Assembly: GCF_000819805.1 (NCBI RefSeq)
Contig: NZ_CDCE01000033.1
Span: 117,636-181,635, forward strand
DNA length: 64,000 bases
Reading direction: 5' to 3'
Source: Aeromonas diversa CDC 2478-85
GTDB taxonomy: Bacteria > Pseudomonadota > Gammaproteobacteria > Enterobacterales > Aeromonadaceae
Shown: positions 9,150 to 18,542 of the stretch, piece by piece
How positions within the stretch are numbered: the stretch's first letter is position 1
Layout of the letters: each line of letters opens with the position of its first letter
The notes under the pieces: model-generated
Told to the model about the DNA's origin: nothing
Database searches by the model: none
Seen by the model: the letters and a program-made list of their open reading frames with translations, nothing else
Made by a program: the position numbers and the translations under genes

Positions 9150-10157
9150 ATGAAAAAGACACTGCTGGCTCTGATTTTCTCCGCCGTCGCCGCGCCTTCG
9201 GCCTTCGCCGCCCAAGAGGTGAACGTCTACTCCAACCGCCAGGATGAGCTGATCAAGCCCATCATCGAGCAGTTCGAGAAGGAGAGCGGCATCAAGGTGA
9301 ACCTGGTGTTCGCCAAGGACGGGCTGACCGAGCGCCTGCAGCGCGAAGGCAAGCTGACCCCGGCCGATCTGATGCTGACCACCGATATCAGCCGCCTGAC
9401 CGAGCTGGTGGACAAAGACCTGGTGCAACCGGTGCAAAACAAGACTCTGGAGGAGAACATCCCTGCCTCCCTGCGTGACCCCGATGATCGCTGGTTCGCC
9501 CTGACCACCCGGGTGCGTGCCATCTACTCCAGCAAGGATCGCCTCGGCAAGCTGGACGCCATCAGCTATGAGGATCTGGCCAAGCCCGAGTACAAGGGCA
9601 AGGTCTGCGTACGCAGCGGCAAGAACGACTACAACGTTGCTCTGATTGCCTCCATGATCGCCCACCACGGCAAGGCCGAGGCCAAGCAGTGGCTGGAAGG
9701 GGTCAAGGCCAACCTGGCTCGCAAGCCCCAGGGTAACGACCGGGATCAGGTCAAGGCGATCAAGGACGGGGTGTGTGACCTGTCGCTCGGCAACAGCTAC
9801 TACCTCGGCAAGATGCTGGCCGACCCGGCCCAGAAGGCCTGGGCCGATGCCGTCTACATCAACTTCCCGAACCAGAAGGATCGCGGCGCCCACGTCAACG
9901 TGAGCGGCATGGCGATGACCAAGTACGCCAAGAACAAGGACGCCGCCGTCAAGCTGATGGAGTTCCTCTCCGGTGACGAAGCCCAGCACCTCTATGCCGA
10001 GCTCAACACCGAGTATCCGGTCAAGCCGGGTGTCGAGCGCTCCGAGCTGGTCAAGTCCTGGGGTGACTTCAAGGCCGACAGCCTGGCGGTGAGCGACTAC
10101 GCAAAACTGCGTAAGGACGCCCTGACGCTGCTGGATGAAGTGAAGTTCGATCTGTAA
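9150..10157 (+). CDS. fbpA: Ferric iron ABC transporter, periplasmic binding protein
   Basis: A 335-residue periplasmic Fe(III)-binding protein (FbpA/FutA/AfuA class). It has a clear signal peptide ending AFAA, then EVNVYSNRQDELIKPI, the usual start of the mature family. The pair of adjacent tyrosines that ligate ferric iron is in GNSYYLGKML (~212). It is the first gene of an operon with the permease at 10194 and the ATPase at 11823. GGAACACGAAGAG precedes the ATG. Iron control by Fur is expected for this family, but I could not pick out a convincing Fur box in the AT-rich 9030-9130 stretch. Confidence 0.92.
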   Translation: MKKTLLALIFSAVAAPSAFAAQEVNVYSNRQDELIKPIIEQFEKESGIKVNLVFAKDGLTERLQREGKLTPADLMLTTDISRLTELVDKDLVQPVQNKTLEENIPASLRDPDDRWFALTTRVRAIYSSKDRLGKLDAISYEDLAKPEYKGKVCVRSGKNDYNVALIASMIAHHGKAEAKQWLEGVKANLARKPQGNDRDQVKAIKDGVCDLSLGNSYYLGKMLADPAQKAWADAVYINFPNQKDRGAHVNVSGMAMTKYAKNKDAAVKLMEFLSGDEAQHLYAELNTEYPVKPGVERSELVKSWGDFKADSLAVSDYAKLRKDALTLLDEVKFDL

Positions 10158-10193
10158 GGTGTAGGGGTTTTCCCTACCCGTACCAGGAAACCG

Positions 10194-11807
10194 ATGAAGT
10201 ATTCCGGTTGGATGGCCGGCAGCTGGCTCGTGGGCCTGCTGCTGGCCTTGCCCATTGTGGCCCTCTTCGTTTCTGCCCCGTCTGCCGACGGGGCTGTGAT
10301 CGCACATCTGGTCGACACAGTGCTCGGCACCTATGTGAGCAACACTCTGCTGCTGATGCTGCTGGTGGTGGGACTGTCGCTCCTGTTCGGGGTGCCAACC
10401 GCCTGGCTGGTCGCCATGTGCCAGGTGCCGGGACGGCGTGCCCTGGAGTGGGCGCTGATGCTGCCCATGGCGATGCCCTCCTACATAGTCGCCTACGTCT
10501 ACACGGATCTGCTCGACTTCTCCGGCCCCCTGCAGGTGACGCTGCGCGCCTGGTTCGGGCCCGAGCTGCGACTGCCGGAGATCCGCTCCCTCGGCGGGGC
10601 GGGCTGGATGCTGGCGCTGGTGCTCTTCCCCTATGTCTACCTGCTGACCCGGGCCTCCTTCCTCGAGCAGTCGGTGAGCCTGATCCAGTCGAGCCGCCTG
10701 CTCGGCTGCAGCCCGTGGCAGAGCTTCCGTCGCCTCAGCCTGCCTCTGGCGCGGCCCGCCATCATGGTGGCCGCCTCTCTGGTGGCGATGGAGACGCTGG
10801 CCGACTTCGCCACCGTGCACTTCTTCGCGGTCAACACCCTCACCACGGCGGTCTATGACACCTGGCTCGGCTACGGCAGCCTCTCGGCGGCCTCGGCCCT
10901 CTCCTGCCTGATGCTGGTGGGGGTGGCGGTGCTCATCGCCCTGGAGCGGCTCAGCCGCCGTCGGCGCCAGGTGTTCCAGAAGGGAATGGGTCACGAGCCC
11001 CCCCTCTGCTATCCCCTCTCGCCGGTGCGCCGACTGTTGGCGGCCCTCTGGTGTTGGGGGCTGGTGCTGGCGGGCTTCGTGCTGCCGTTTGCCATCCTGC
11101 TCGGCTACGCCATCGACTACGCCGGTCCCTCCTGGACGCCGGAGTTCGTTCGCTTCTCGAGCAACAGCCTGATGATCTCGGGGCTGGTGGCCTTGCTGGC
11201 GGTGGTGCTCTCCCTGCTGCTGGTCTTCACCCGTCGCCTCGACGGCGGGGTGAAGAGTCTGATCCCCCTGCGCCTGGCGGCGCTCGGCTATGCCCTGCCG
11301 GGTACTGTGCTGGCCATCGGGGTGCTGGTGCCGCTGACCGCCCTAGACTTTGCCATCAACGATCTGGCCGAATGGCTGGGAATCAGCGGCCCCGGCCTGC
11401 TCTTCACCGGCACCCTCACCGCCATCGTCTTCGGCTATCTGGTGCGTTTCATCGCCATCGCCATCGGCTCGGTCGAGAGCAGCATGGGCAAGATTGCCCC
11501 CAGCCTCGACATGGCGGCGCGCACCCTGGGTGAGCGCAGCGCCGGCATGTTGCGCCGGGTGCACCTGCCCCTGGTGCGACGCGGTCTGCTGGCCGGTGCC
11601 ATGCTGGTGTTTATCGAATCGATGAAGGAGCTGCCGGCGGCCCTGCTGCTGCGCCCCTTCAACTTCGAGACCCTGGCCACCCACGTCTATCAATTTGTTT
11701 CCGACGAGATGCTCGAGCGCGGCGCGCTCGGGGCCATCGTCATCGTCCTGGTCGGTCTGTTGCCCCTCATCTGGGTCAACCGCTCTCTCGACAGCCAGGG
11801 CCACTGA
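10194..11807 (+). CDS. fbpB: Ferric iron ABC transporter, permease
   Basis: A 537-residue inner-membrane permease with about twelve hydrophobic segments in two homologous halves, as in FbpB/FutB. Each half has an EAA-like loop that contacts the ATPase: SRLLGCSPWQSFRRLSLPLARPA in the first and ARTLGERSAGMLRRVHLPLVRRG in the second. It starts 36 bases after fbpA and ends 15 bases before fbpC, so the three form one operon. The protein moves ferric iron delivered by the periplasmic binding protein. Confidence 0.9.
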   Translation: MKYSGWMAGSWLVGLLLALPIVALFVSAPSADGAVIAHLVDTVLGTYVSNTLLLMLLVVGLSLLFGVPTAWLVAMCQVPGRRALEWALMLPMAMPSYIVAYVYTDLLDFSGPLQVTLRAWFGPELRLPEIRSLGGAGWMLALVLFPYVYLLTRASFLEQSVSLIQSSRLLGCSPWQSFRRLSLPLARPAIMVAASLVAMETLADFATVHFFAVNTLTTAVYDTWLGYGSLSAASALSCLMLVGVAVLIALERLSRRRRQVFQKGMGHEPPLCYPLSPVRRLLAALWCWGLVLAGFVLPFAILLGYAIDYAGPSWTPEFVRFSSNSLMISGLVALLAVVLSLLLVFTRRLDGGVKSLIPLRLAALGYALPGTVLAIGVLVPLTALDFAINDLAEWLGISGPGLLFTGTLTAIVFGYLVRFIAIAIGSVESSMGKIAPSLDMAARTLGERSAGMLRRVHLPLVRRGLLAGAMLVFIESMKELPAALLLRPFNFETLATHVYQFVSDEMLERGALGAIVIVLVGLLPLIWVNRSLDSQGH

Positions 11808-11822
11808 TCCAAGGAGTCGCCG

Positions 11823-12848
11823 ATGTCGGTGCTTTCGGTCGAGCGGGTGAGTTGCCGCTATAACGGCCACAACGTGCTGGAAGATCTCTCCCTGACCGTG
11901 GGGGAGAACGAGATCGTCTGCCTGCTCGGGGCGAGCGGTTGCGGTAAGACCACGCTGCTCAAGGCCATCGCCGGCCTGCTCCCCCTCGCCCGGGGCGCCA
12001 TTCGTCTCGGCAGCGAGACCCTGGCAGAGGAGGGGGTGATGGTGGCGCCGGAAGAGCGCCAGATCGGCATGATTTTTCAGGACTATGCCCTCTTTCCCCA
12101 CCTGACGGTGGCGGGCAACATCGCCTTTGGCATCAGTCATCTGCCCCCCGCCGAACAGCGGAGTGAAGTGGCCGAGGTGCTCGAGCTGGTCAACCTGCAG
12201 GGGCTGGCCGAACGCTACCCGCACCAGCTCTCCGGGGGGCAGCAGCAGCGGGTCGCCATCGCCCGCGCCCTGGTCTGCCAGCCGCGCCTGATGTTGCTCG
12301 ACGAGCCCTTCTCCAATATCGACACCCAGGTGCGGATGAAGCTCATCGCCGAGATCCGTGCCCTGCTCAAGAGCCGTGGCATCGGGGCCGTGTTTGTCAG
12401 CCACAGCAAGGAGGAGGCGTTTGCCTTCGCCGATCGGCTGGCCCTGTTTCGCAGCGGTCACATCGAGCAGGTGGGGGAGCCGGAGCGGCTCTATCGCCGG
12501 CCCGAGAATCGCTTCGTGGCCGAGTTTCTGGGGGCGGTCAACTACCTGCCGGCCGAGGTGCTGGATGAGTGGCGGGTGATGACGGTACTCGGTGAGGTGA
12601 CCGGCAGCGAGCCCCACGGTCACGCCGTCGGCAGCCGGCCTGCATTGATGCTGCGTCCGCGTCAGCTGCATCTGCAGCCCGATGAGGCGGGCTGGCCCGT
12701 GTTGGGACAGCAGTTCCTCGGCCACCACTGCAAGGTGAGCATCGCCTGTGGCGATCTGACGCTGGAGGCGAGCAGTGCCGAGCCGCTGCCCACGGAGCGG
12801 GTCAGGGTGGAGGTGGCTCCCCATCCGCTGGTATTGTTTGAAGCCTGA
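11823..12848 (+). CDS. fbpC: Ferric iron ABC transporter, ATP-binding protein
   Basis: A 341-residue ABC ATPase. Visible motifs are Walker A LLGASGCGKTT (~40), the Q-loop in IFQDYALFPHL, signature LSGGQQQRV (~138) and Walker B LMLLDEPFSNID, with the switch histidine in VSHSKEEA. After ~240 there is a C-terminal TOBE-like domain, common in metal and oligosaccharide importers. AAGGAGTCGCCG precedes the ATG. It powers the FbpAB iron importer; the specificity comes from its neighbours, since the ATPase alone resembles spermidine and sulfate transporters. Confidence 0.9.
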   Translation: MSVLSVERVSCRYNGHNVLEDLSLTVGENEIVCLLGASGCGKTTLLKAIAGLLPLARGAIRLGSETLAEEGVMVAPEERQIGMIFQDYALFPHLTVAGNIAFGISHLPPAEQRSEVAEVLELVNLQGLAERYPHQLSGGQQQRVAIARALVCQPRLMLLDEPFSNIDTQVRMKLIAEIRALLKSRGIGAVFVSHSKEEAFAFADRLALFRSGHIEQVGEPERLYRRPENRFVAEFLGAVNYLPAEVLDEWRVMTVLGEVTGSEPHGHAVGSRPALMLRPRQLHLQPDEAGWPVLGQQFLGHHCKVSIACGDLTLEASSAEPLPTERVRVEVAPHPLVLFEA

Positions 12849-12884
12849 TTTGTTCCCGAGCAAGGACCGGGCCTCTGACCGGCC

Positions 12885-12890
12885 TATAAT
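12885..12890 (+). promoter_or_regulatory. Possible -10 of the Dyp peroxidase gene
   Basis: A perfect TATAAT hexamer sits 31 bases upstream of the ATG at 12922. No clear -35 lies at the right distance, so this is a candidate only. Confidence 0.35.
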
Positions 12891-12921
12891 GGTCCGCTCA
12901 ACTCGATGAGGGAGATAGGAT

Positions 12922-13827
12922 ATGCAAGCCCAACACGGCGTCTGCGCCGAACCGAACCTGCACGCACTCTACCTGATGCTCAACCGCAGCGGCGATGCCG
13001 GCGAGCTGACTGACCGCTTGGCCAAGGTGCCGGCCTTGTGGCAAGCGGTGCAGGCCGATTTCCCGGATGCCGCCTTCAGCGGTCTGGTGGCCATCGGCTC
13101 CGAGGCGTGGGACTCCCTCTATCCTGCCGCCCGTCCCGAGCAGCTGCGTGGTTTCATGGCTCAGTCTGCCAACGGTCATGAGGCGCCCCACACCCCGTTC
13201 GATCTCTTCGTCCAGCTGCGTGCCGACCGGGTCGATGTGTTGCACCACGCCGGCCATCGCCTGCTGGCCCTGCTGGCCGGTCTGGTGACGATCGCCGAGG
13301 AGCAGCGCGGGTTTCGCAACCTCGATTGCCGGGATCTGACCGGCTTCGTGGATGGCACCGAAAACCCGCAAGGGGAGCACAGGCCCGAGGTGGCCCTGGT
13401 GGCGGACGGGGAGTTCGCCGGCGGCTCCTATCTCCACGTGCAGCGCTTCGTCCATGCCATGAGCGACTGGGAGAGGCTGGCCATGAAGGCCCAGGAAGAC
13501 ATCATTGGTCGCACCAAGGCCGACAACGTCGAGTATGAGTCGGCCGACAAGCCGCTCACCGCTCACATCAAACGGGTCAACCTGAAGACCCCCAAGGGCG
13601 AGTCGATGGAGATACTGCGCCAGAGCATGCCCTGGGGCACCATGACCGAGCAGGGGCTCTACTTCATCTCCTGTTGCCGCACTCCGCTCCACTTCAACGC
13701 CATGCTGGCCAGCATGTACAAGGGGGAGGGGGGCCACTTCGATCACCTGCTGCGCTTCACCCGCGCCGTGACCGGCGCCGCCTTCTTCGCCCCGAGCATC
13801 GACTTCCTGGTGCGTCAGGGTCGCTAA
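12922..13827 (+). CDS. yfeX: Dyp-type haem peroxidase, YfeX-like
   Basis: A 301-residue dye-decolorizing peroxidase. The distal GxxDG signature is GFVDGTENP with Asp144, and the proximal haem ligand is His215 in LTAHIKRVNLK, the same number as in E. coli YfeX. There is no Tat or Sec signal, so it should be cytoplasmic like YfeX. YfeX oxidises porphyrinogens and dyes with peroxide; a role in taking iron from haem has been claimed and disputed. It follows the ferric iron importer by 73 bases on the same strand, which hints at iron physiology, though it may have its own promoter. GAGGGAGATAGGAT precedes the ATG. Confidence 0.9.
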   Translation: MQAQHGVCAEPNLHALYLMLNRSGDAGELTDRLAKVPALWQAVQADFPDAAFSGLVAIGSEAWDSLYPAARPEQLRGFMAQSANGHEAPHTPFDLFVQLRADRVDVLHHAGHRLLALLAGLVTIAEEQRGFRNLDCRDLTGFVDGTENPQGEHRPEVALVADGEFAGGSYLHVQRFVHAMSDWERLAMKAQEDIIGRTKADNVEYESADKPLTAHIKRVNLKTPKGESMEILRQSMPWGTMTEQGLYFISCCRTPLHFNAMLASMYKGEGGHFDHLLRFTRAVTGAAFFAPSIDFLVRQGR

Positions 13828-13839
13828 AGCCCCACAACG

Positions 13840-13867
13840 AACAAACCCGGCCAAGGCCGGGTTTGTT
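13840..13867. terminator. Bidirectional terminator between yfeX and argR
   Basis: A 13-bp perfect stem (AACAAACCCGGCC / its complement) with a 2-base loop, then TGTTTC on the plus strand. The A-rich left flank serves argR on the minus strand. Confidence 0.8.
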
Positions 13868-13882
13868 GTTTCTGAGCGAGTC

Positions 13883-14353
13883 TCAGGGAGTCTGTTCGAA
13901 CAGCTCGAGGGCCGACATGTAGAGCTCCTCGATCTCGGTATCGCTGGTCGGGGTGATGAAGATGGTGTCATCACCGGCGATGGTACCGAGGATCCCTTCC
14001 GCCTTGCCGAGGGAGTCGAGCAGGCGGGCGATCAGCTGGGCCGCACCCGGGCTGGTGTGGATCACCACCAGGGCACCGTTGTGATCGATGTCCAGCACCA
14101 GGTTCTTGAGCGGGCTGGAGGTAGTGGGTACACCCAGCTCGACCGGCAGACAGTAGACCATCTCCATCTTGGCGTTGCGGGTGCGTACCGCGCCGAAGCG
14201 GCTCAGCATCCGTGACACCTTGGATTGGTTGATATTTTCGAAACCCATTTCCTGCAGGGCGGCAACGATCTCCGCCTGGGAGCCAAACCGTTCCTCCTTG
14301 AGCAAGGCCTTGAAAGCCTTAGCCAGCTTCTCTTGCTTGTCGTTATGTTTCAT
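13883..14353 (-). CDS. argR: Arginine repressor ArgR
   Basis: A 156-residue hexameric arginine-responsive regulator. The N-terminal winged helix ([20 protein letters not shown], then [15 protein letters not shown]) binds ARG boxes. The C-terminal domain binds arginine and oligomerises ([18 protein letters not shown], then [13 protein letters not shown]). The start at 14353 matches the E. coli ArgR N-terminus. It is divergent from the arginine importer, and an ARG-box-like palindrome lies between them. In E. coli argR and mdh are direct divergent neighbours; here the importer separates them. Confidence 0.95.
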   Translation of the reverse strand: MKHNDKQEKLAKAFKALLKEERFGSQAEIVAALQEMGFENINQSKVSRMLSRFGAVRTRNAKMEMVYCLPVELGVPTTSSPLKNLVLDIDHNGALVVIHTSPGAAQLIARLLDSLGKAEGILGTIAGDDTIFITPTSDTEIEELYMSALELFEQTP

Positions 14354-14455
14354 CTTGATCTCAGCGTAAAGATGCCTGTGGTGCCCAGGCGGCAGGGTAT
14401 TTCGCCCGCTTATTCTGCATTCGGCCCCCGATTTTTGCAAGAAAGAGCGCTTTAT

Positions 14456-14473
14456 ACTGCATATCGATTCAAA
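14456..14473. promoter_or_regulatory. ARG box in the argR-artP intergenic region
   Basis: The 18-mer ACTGCATATCGATTCAAA fits the ArgR consensus TNTGAATWWWWATTCANW with one half strong (ATTCA) and the other weaker (TGCAT). It lies just upstream of the probable artP promoter. A less convincing second half-box follows near 14477. Confidence 0.6.
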
Positions 14474-14479
14474 TTTGAC

Positions 14480-14507
14480 TTGATTTGGCCGATGTTAAGG
14501 CTAGAAT
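14480..14507 (+). promoter_or_regulatory. Probable artP promoter
   Basis: TTGATT (14480-14485), 16-base spacer, TAGAAT (14502-14507). The ARG box ends 6 bases before the -35, so ArgR binding there could block RNA polymerase. Confidence 0.45.
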
Positions 14508-14544
14508 CGGAACTTATTTTTGCAAACTTATTCATTATAACTGT

Positions 14545-15285
14545 ATGGCTATTGAGTTGTCCTGCGTGGTCAAAAGTTGGCAGGAACACCCCATTCTTCA
14601 GCACATCTCGTTTCGCACCGAAGCGGGAGAGACGCTGGTTCTGCTGGGGCCAAGCGGTGCGGGAAAGAGCTCGCTGCTGCGTCTGATGAACCTGCTCGAC
14701 ACCCCGGACAGCGGCACCCTGTCTATCGGTGGTGCTGAATTTTCTTTCCCGGCGGCCCTCGGCAGCCCCGACTATGCCCGCCAGAGCCAGGCCTTGCGGC
14801 GCAAGGTGGGCATGGTGTTTCAGCAGTATCATCTGTGGCCTCACCTCACCGTGATGGAGAACCTCATCGAGGCGCCGCTCAAGGTACTGGGGATGGGCCG
14901 GGCCGAGGCGACAGACAAGGCGCGCTACCTGCTCGCCCAGCTGCGCCTGGGGGACAAGCAGGATGCCTGGCCGGCGCGCCTCTCCGGTGGCCAGCAGCAG
15001 CGGGTGGCGATCGCCCGTGTCCTGATGATGGATCCCGAGATCCTGCTCTTTGACGAGCCGACTGCGGCCCTGGATCCCGAGATCACCAAGGAGGTGGCCG
15101 AGATCATCCGTACCCTGGCCGGCACCGGCATCACTCAGGTGGTAGTGACCCATGAGGTGGAGTTTGCCCGCCGCATCGCCAGCCAGGTGATCTACCTGGA
15201 ACGCGGCCAGATTGTTGAGATGGGGGGCCCGGAGTGTTTCACTGCCCCCCGCACCGAGCGCTTCGCGCAATTTCTGATGCATTGA
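14545..15285 (+). CDS. artP: Arginine ABC transporter, ATP-binding protein
   Basis: A 246-residue amino-acid-type ABC ATPase. Walker A is LLGPSGAGKSS, signature LSGGQQQRV, Walker B ILLFDEPTAAL and switch His in VVTHEVEF. The start at 14545 (MAIELSCVVKSW) gives the usual N-terminus; an in-frame ATG 60 bases upstream would add a tail not found in the family. It is the first gene of an importer operon with the binding protein at 15300 and permeases at 16041 and 16694. The arginine assignment rests on similarity to ArtP and on the adjacent argR with its ARG box. Confidence 0.88.
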   Translation: MAIELSCVVKSWQEHPILQHISFRTEAGETLVLLGPSGAGKSSLLRLMNLLDTPDSGTLSIGGAEFSFPAALGSPDYARQSQALRRKVGMVFQQYHLWPHLTVMENLIEAPLKVLGMGRAEATDKARYLLAQLRLGDKQDAWPARLSGGQQQRVAIARVLMMDPEILLFDEPTAALDPEITKEVAEIIRTLAGTGITQVVVTHEVEFARRIASQVIYLERGQIVEMGGPECFTAPRTERFAQFLMH

Positions 15286-15299
15286 TAAGGAAAGCTGTC

Positions 15300-16037
15300 A
15301 TGAAAAAAGCGGTATTGCTGTTGGCTACTCTCGGCCTGATGGCCGGCTCTGCCGTCGCCAAGGAGATCAAGTTTGCCACCGAGGCGACCTATGCCCCGTT
15401 CGAATTTATCGACGACAAGAACGAGTTTCAGGGTTTCGACATCGATCTGGCCCGCGCCATCTGCGCCGAAGCCAAGCTGGAGTGCTCCTTCCACAACCAG
15501 GCGTTCGACAGCCTGATCCCGAGCCTCAAGTTCCGCCGCTACGACGTGGCCATCGCCGCCATGGATGTCACCCCGGAGCGTACCGCCCAGGTCGATTTCT
15601 CCGACATCTATTACGAGAACTCCGCCGTGTTTGTGGCCAAGAAGGGGGGGCTCAAGAGCCCGGAAGAGCTGGCCCAGAAGACGGTTGGCGTGCAAAACGG
15701 CTCCTCCCATCAGTCTTATGTACTGGATAACTGGAACAGCAAGGGCGTGCTGAGCGTGCCTTACGCCAGCTACCAGAATGCCTTCCTCGACATGCTCAAC
15801 GGTCGTATCGATGCCGTGTTTGCCGACACCGCAGTGGCCGCCGAGTGGCTCAAGCAGCATCCGGAATACGCCATGCTGGGTGACAAGGTGACCGACGCCA
15901 AGTATTTCGGCACCGGCTTCGGGATGGCGGTGGCCAAAGGCAACGGCGAGCTGCTGGGTCAGCTCAACGCCGGCCTGAAGGCCATCAAGGCCAACGGTAC
16001 CTACCAGAAGATCTACGACAAGTACTTCGCCCACTGA
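15300..16037 (+). CDS. artI: Arginine ABC transporter, periplasmic binding protein
   Basis: A 245-residue periplasmic solute-binding protein of family 3. The signal peptide is MKKAVLLLATLGLMAGSAVAK. The mature part opens IKFATEATYAPFEF, followed by GFDIDLARAICAEA and the sugar-phosphate-like ligand-binding block VAIAAMDVTPERTAQVDFS, all typical of ArtI/ArtJ. The paralogues ArtI and ArtJ cannot be told apart by eye. AAGGAAAGCTGTC precedes the ATG. It lies 14 bases after artP and 3 bases before artQ. Confidence 0.85.
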   Translation: MKKAVLLLATLGLMAGSAVAKEIKFATEATYAPFEFIDDKNEFQGFDIDLARAICAEAKLECSFHNQAFDSLIPSLKFRRYDVAIAAMDVTPERTAQVDFSDIYYENSAVFVAKKGGLKSPEELAQKTVGVQNGSSHQSYVLDNWNSKGVLSVPYASYQNAFLDMLNGRIDAVFADTAVAAEWLKQHPEYAMLGDKVTDAKYFGTGFGMAVAKGNGELLGQLNAGLKAIKANGTYQKIYDKYFAH

Positions 16038-16040
16038 TCC

Positions 16041-16691
16041 ATGCTGAACCTGCTGTTACAGGCCACCCTCATGACCCTTGGTCTGGGGCTGGCCTCTCTG
16101 CTCGGCGGCCTGTTGCTGGCCATCCTGTTCAGCGCCGCCGAGCTCTCGGGCAAACGCCCCCTGGCCTGGCCGGTGGCCCTGGTCACCTCGCTTATTCGTG
16201 GCCTGCCCGAGATTTTGGTCGTGCTGTTCATCTACTTCGGCTCGACCCAGGTGCTGTTCCTCATCACCGGTGAGTACGTGGAGTTCAGCCCCTTCGCCTG
16301 CGGTGTGCTGGCCCTCTCGCTGCTGTTTGCCAGCTACGCCAGCCAGACCCTGCGTGGTGCCCTCAATGCGGTGCCCATGGGTCAGCGGCAGGCGGCCTGG
16401 GCGCTTGGGCTCGGACGCGTGCATACCTTCGTGCGTATCGTGCTACCCCAGGCCTGGCGCCACGCCCTGCCCGGGCTTGGTAATCAGTGGCTGGTGCTGC
16501 TCAAGGACACGGCCCTGGTGTCGCTCATCGGGGTCAACGACCTGATGCGTCAGGCCCAGCTCGCCTCGGCCAGCACCTATGAGCCTTTCACCTGGTACGC
16601 CGCGGCGGCCCTCATCTATCTGGTCATCTCCCTGTGCAGCGAGTGGCTGCTGGGACAGGCCGCCCGCTACACCCGCCGCTACGGAGGCTAG
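16041..16691 (+). CDS. artQ: Arginine ABC transporter, permease ArtQ
   Basis: A 216-residue HisM-type permease with about five hydrophobic segments. Its EAA loop, [20 protein letters not shown] followed by [12 protein letters not shown], contacts the ATPase. It starts 3 bases after the binding protein and ends 2 bases before the partner permease, so translation is probably coupled. The N-terminal half ([18 protein letters not shown]) matches the polar amino-acid permease pattern. Confidence 0.88.
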   Translation: MLNLLLQATLMTLGLGLASLLGGLLLAILFSAAELSGKRPLAWPVALVTSLIRGLPEILVVLFIYFGSTQVLFLITGEYVEFSPFACGVLALSLLFASYASQTLRGALNAVPMGQRQAAWALGLGRVHTFVRIVLPQAWRHALPGLGNQWLVLLKDTALVSLIGVNDLMRQAQLASASTYEPFTWYAAAALIYLVISLCSEWLLGQAARYTRRYGG

Positions 16692-16693
16692 TC

Positions 16694-17356
16694 ATGCTTG
16701 CCTATCTCGCCACCCTGCTCGAGGGGCTCGGCACCACCCTCGGCCTGACGGTGGCCAGCCTGCTGCTGGGGGTGACCCTGGCCCTGTTGATGACCTGGGT
16801 GCTGGAGCGCCGGGTGCCCCTGGTGCGCCAGCTGGTACAGACCTGGATCCTGCTGTTCACCGGTACCCCGCTCTTGGTGCAGATCTTCCTCATCTATTAC
16901 GGACCGGGCCAGTTTGCCTGGCTCAAGGAGAGCTGGCTCTGGATCTGGCTCAAGCAGCCCTGGTTCTGCGCCATGCTGGCGCTTGGCTTCAATACGGCGG
17001 CCTACTCGACCCGCTTGTTCAAGGGGGCCCTCGACGCCATCCCGTCCGGTGAGGTGGAGGCGTGCCGGGCACTGGGCATGAGCCCGGGGCAGACGCTCTG
17101 GATGAAGGTGCGCCACGCGGCGCGGCGCCTGGTGCCGGCCTATTCCAACGAGGTGATCCTGGTGCTCAAGGGGAGCTCCCTTGCCAGCACTATCACCATC
17201 ATGGACATCATGGGACTGGCCCAGCGACTCAACGCCCAGACCTACGACACCCTGGCCGTGTTCGGGGTGGCGGGTTCCCTCTATCTGGCCATGAACGGAT
17301 TGTTAACGATTTTGTTTCGTCTGGTAGAAAAACGGGCCCTGCGTTTTCAGGCATGA
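16694..17356 (+). CDS. artM: Arginine ABC transporter, permease ArtM
   Basis: A 220-residue partner permease with the pattern TGTPLLVQIFLIYYGPG, and an EAA loop GEVEACRALGMSPGQTLWM. The ATG at 16694 follows GGAGGCTAGTC. It is the last gene of the art operon. About 40 bases downstream a short hairpin (ATCCAC-TT-GTGGGT, 17399-17412) is followed by ATTTTTG and may end the transcript, but the stem is only 6 bp. The next gene, mdh, is 207 bases away and likely has its own promoter. Confidence 0.88.
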   Translation: MLAYLATLLEGLGTTLGLTVASLLLGVTLALLMTWVLERRVPLVRQLVQTWILLFTGTPLLVQIFLIYYGPGQFAWLKESWLWIWLKQPWFCAMLALGFNTAAYSTRLFKGALDAIPSGEVEACRALGMSPGQTLWMKVRHAARRLVPAYSNEVILVLKGSSLASTITIMDIMGLAQRLNAQTYDTLAVFGVAGSLYLAMNGLLTILFRLVEKRALRFQA

Positions 17357-17563
17357 GGGGCCGAATGAGCATAAAAATGGAAAAAAACCGTGCTTTGTAT
17401 CCACTTGTGGGTATTTTTGTGCGGCTATTTTCTCCCCTTGTCTGATGCCTCACAGAACCCGACGTCGACCCTGTTATCAGATTGTTTTTTCGGGGGTGAT
17501 CCAGTAAGGTGAGGCGCACAAGAACATAGTGCCTTAAACCTACGCTTAAACAGGGAGTTGATC

Positions 17564-18499
17564 ATGAAAGTTGCCGTACTGGGTGCCGCAGGTGGCATCG
17601 GCCAAGCCCTCGCTCTGCTGCTCAAAAATCGTCTGCCGGCTGGCTCCGAACTGAGCCTCTATGACATTGCTCCGGTCACCCCGGGCGTCGCCGTGGATCT
17701 GAGCCACATCCCGACCGATGTGAAGATCAAGGGGTTCTGCGGTGAAGACCCGACTCCGGCTCTGGTCGGTGCCGACGTGGTGCTGATCTCTGCCGGTGTG
17801 GCCCGCAAGCCGGGCATGGATCGCTCCGATCTGTTCAACATCAACGCCGGTATCGTGCGCAACCTCATCGAGAAGTGTGCGGCCACCTGCCCGAAGGCGC
17901 TGATCGGCATCATCACCAACCCGGTCAACACCACGGTCGCCATCGCCGCCGAGGTATTGAAGAAGGCCGGTGTCTATGACAAGCGTCGCCTGTTCGGTGT
18001 CACCACCCTGGACGTGATCCGCGCCGAGACCTTCGTGGCCGAGGCCAAGGGTCTGAACGTGGACAAGGTTCGCGTCAAGGTGATCGGCGGCCACAGCGGC
18101 ACCACCATACTGCCGCTGCTCTCCCAGATCGAAGGCGCCTCCTTCACCGAGGAAGAGGTCGCGGCCATGACCAAGCGTATCCAGAACGCCGGTACCGAAG
18201 TGGTCGAAGCCAAGGCCGGTGGCGGCTCTGCCACCCTCTCCATGGGTCAGGCGGCCTGCCGCTTCGGCCTGTCGCTGATCAAGGGCCTGCAGGGTGAAGC
18301 CAACGTCATCGAGTGTGCCTACGTGGAAGGCAACGGCAAACACGCCACCTTCTTTGCCCAACCGGTGCTGCTTGGCAAGAACGGGGTCGAGTCCGTGCTG
18401 GAGTACGGCAAGCTGAGCGCCTTCGAGCAGAAGGCCATGGACAGCATGCTGGATACCCTCAAGGGTGACATCCAACTCGGGATCGACTTCGTCAAGTAA
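17564..18499 (+). CDS. mdh: Malate dehydrogenase
   Basis: A 311-residue NAD-dependent malate dehydrogenase of the TCA cycle, interconverting malate and oxaloacetate in the cytosol. The nucleotide-binding glycine motif GAAGGIGQ is at the N-terminus. The substrate loop [19 protein letters not shown], and the catalytic His in [12 protein letters not shown] are all present. Length equals that of the E. coli enzyme (312). CAGGGAG precedes the ATG at 17564; an ATG two codons upstream is less likely. Confidence 0.96.
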   Translation: MKVAVLGAAGGIGQALALLLKNRLPAGSELSLYDIAPVTPGVAVDLSHIPTDVKIKGFCGEDPTPALVGADVVLISAGVARKPGMDRSDLFNINAGIVRNLIEKCAATCPKALIGIITNPVNTTVAIAAEVLKKAGVYDKRRLFGVTTLDVIRAETFVAEAKGLNVDKVRVKVIGGHSGTTILPLLSQIEGASFTEEEVAAMTKRIQNAGTEVVEAKAGGGSATLSMGQAACRFGLSLIKGLQGEANVIECAYVEGNGKHATFFAQPVLLGKNGVESVLEYGKLSAFEQKAMDSMLDTLKGDIQLGIDFVK

Positions 18500-18513
18500 G
18501 TTGTCTCTGGATG

Positions 18514-18538
18514 AAAGGGGAGCTCAGGCTCCCCTTTT
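18514..18538 (+). terminator. Rho-independent terminator after mdh
   Basis: A 10-bp perfect stem, AAAGGGGAGC/GCTCCCCTTT, with a TCAG loop and TTTTG tail. Confidence 0.85.
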
Positions 18539-18542
18539 GCAT

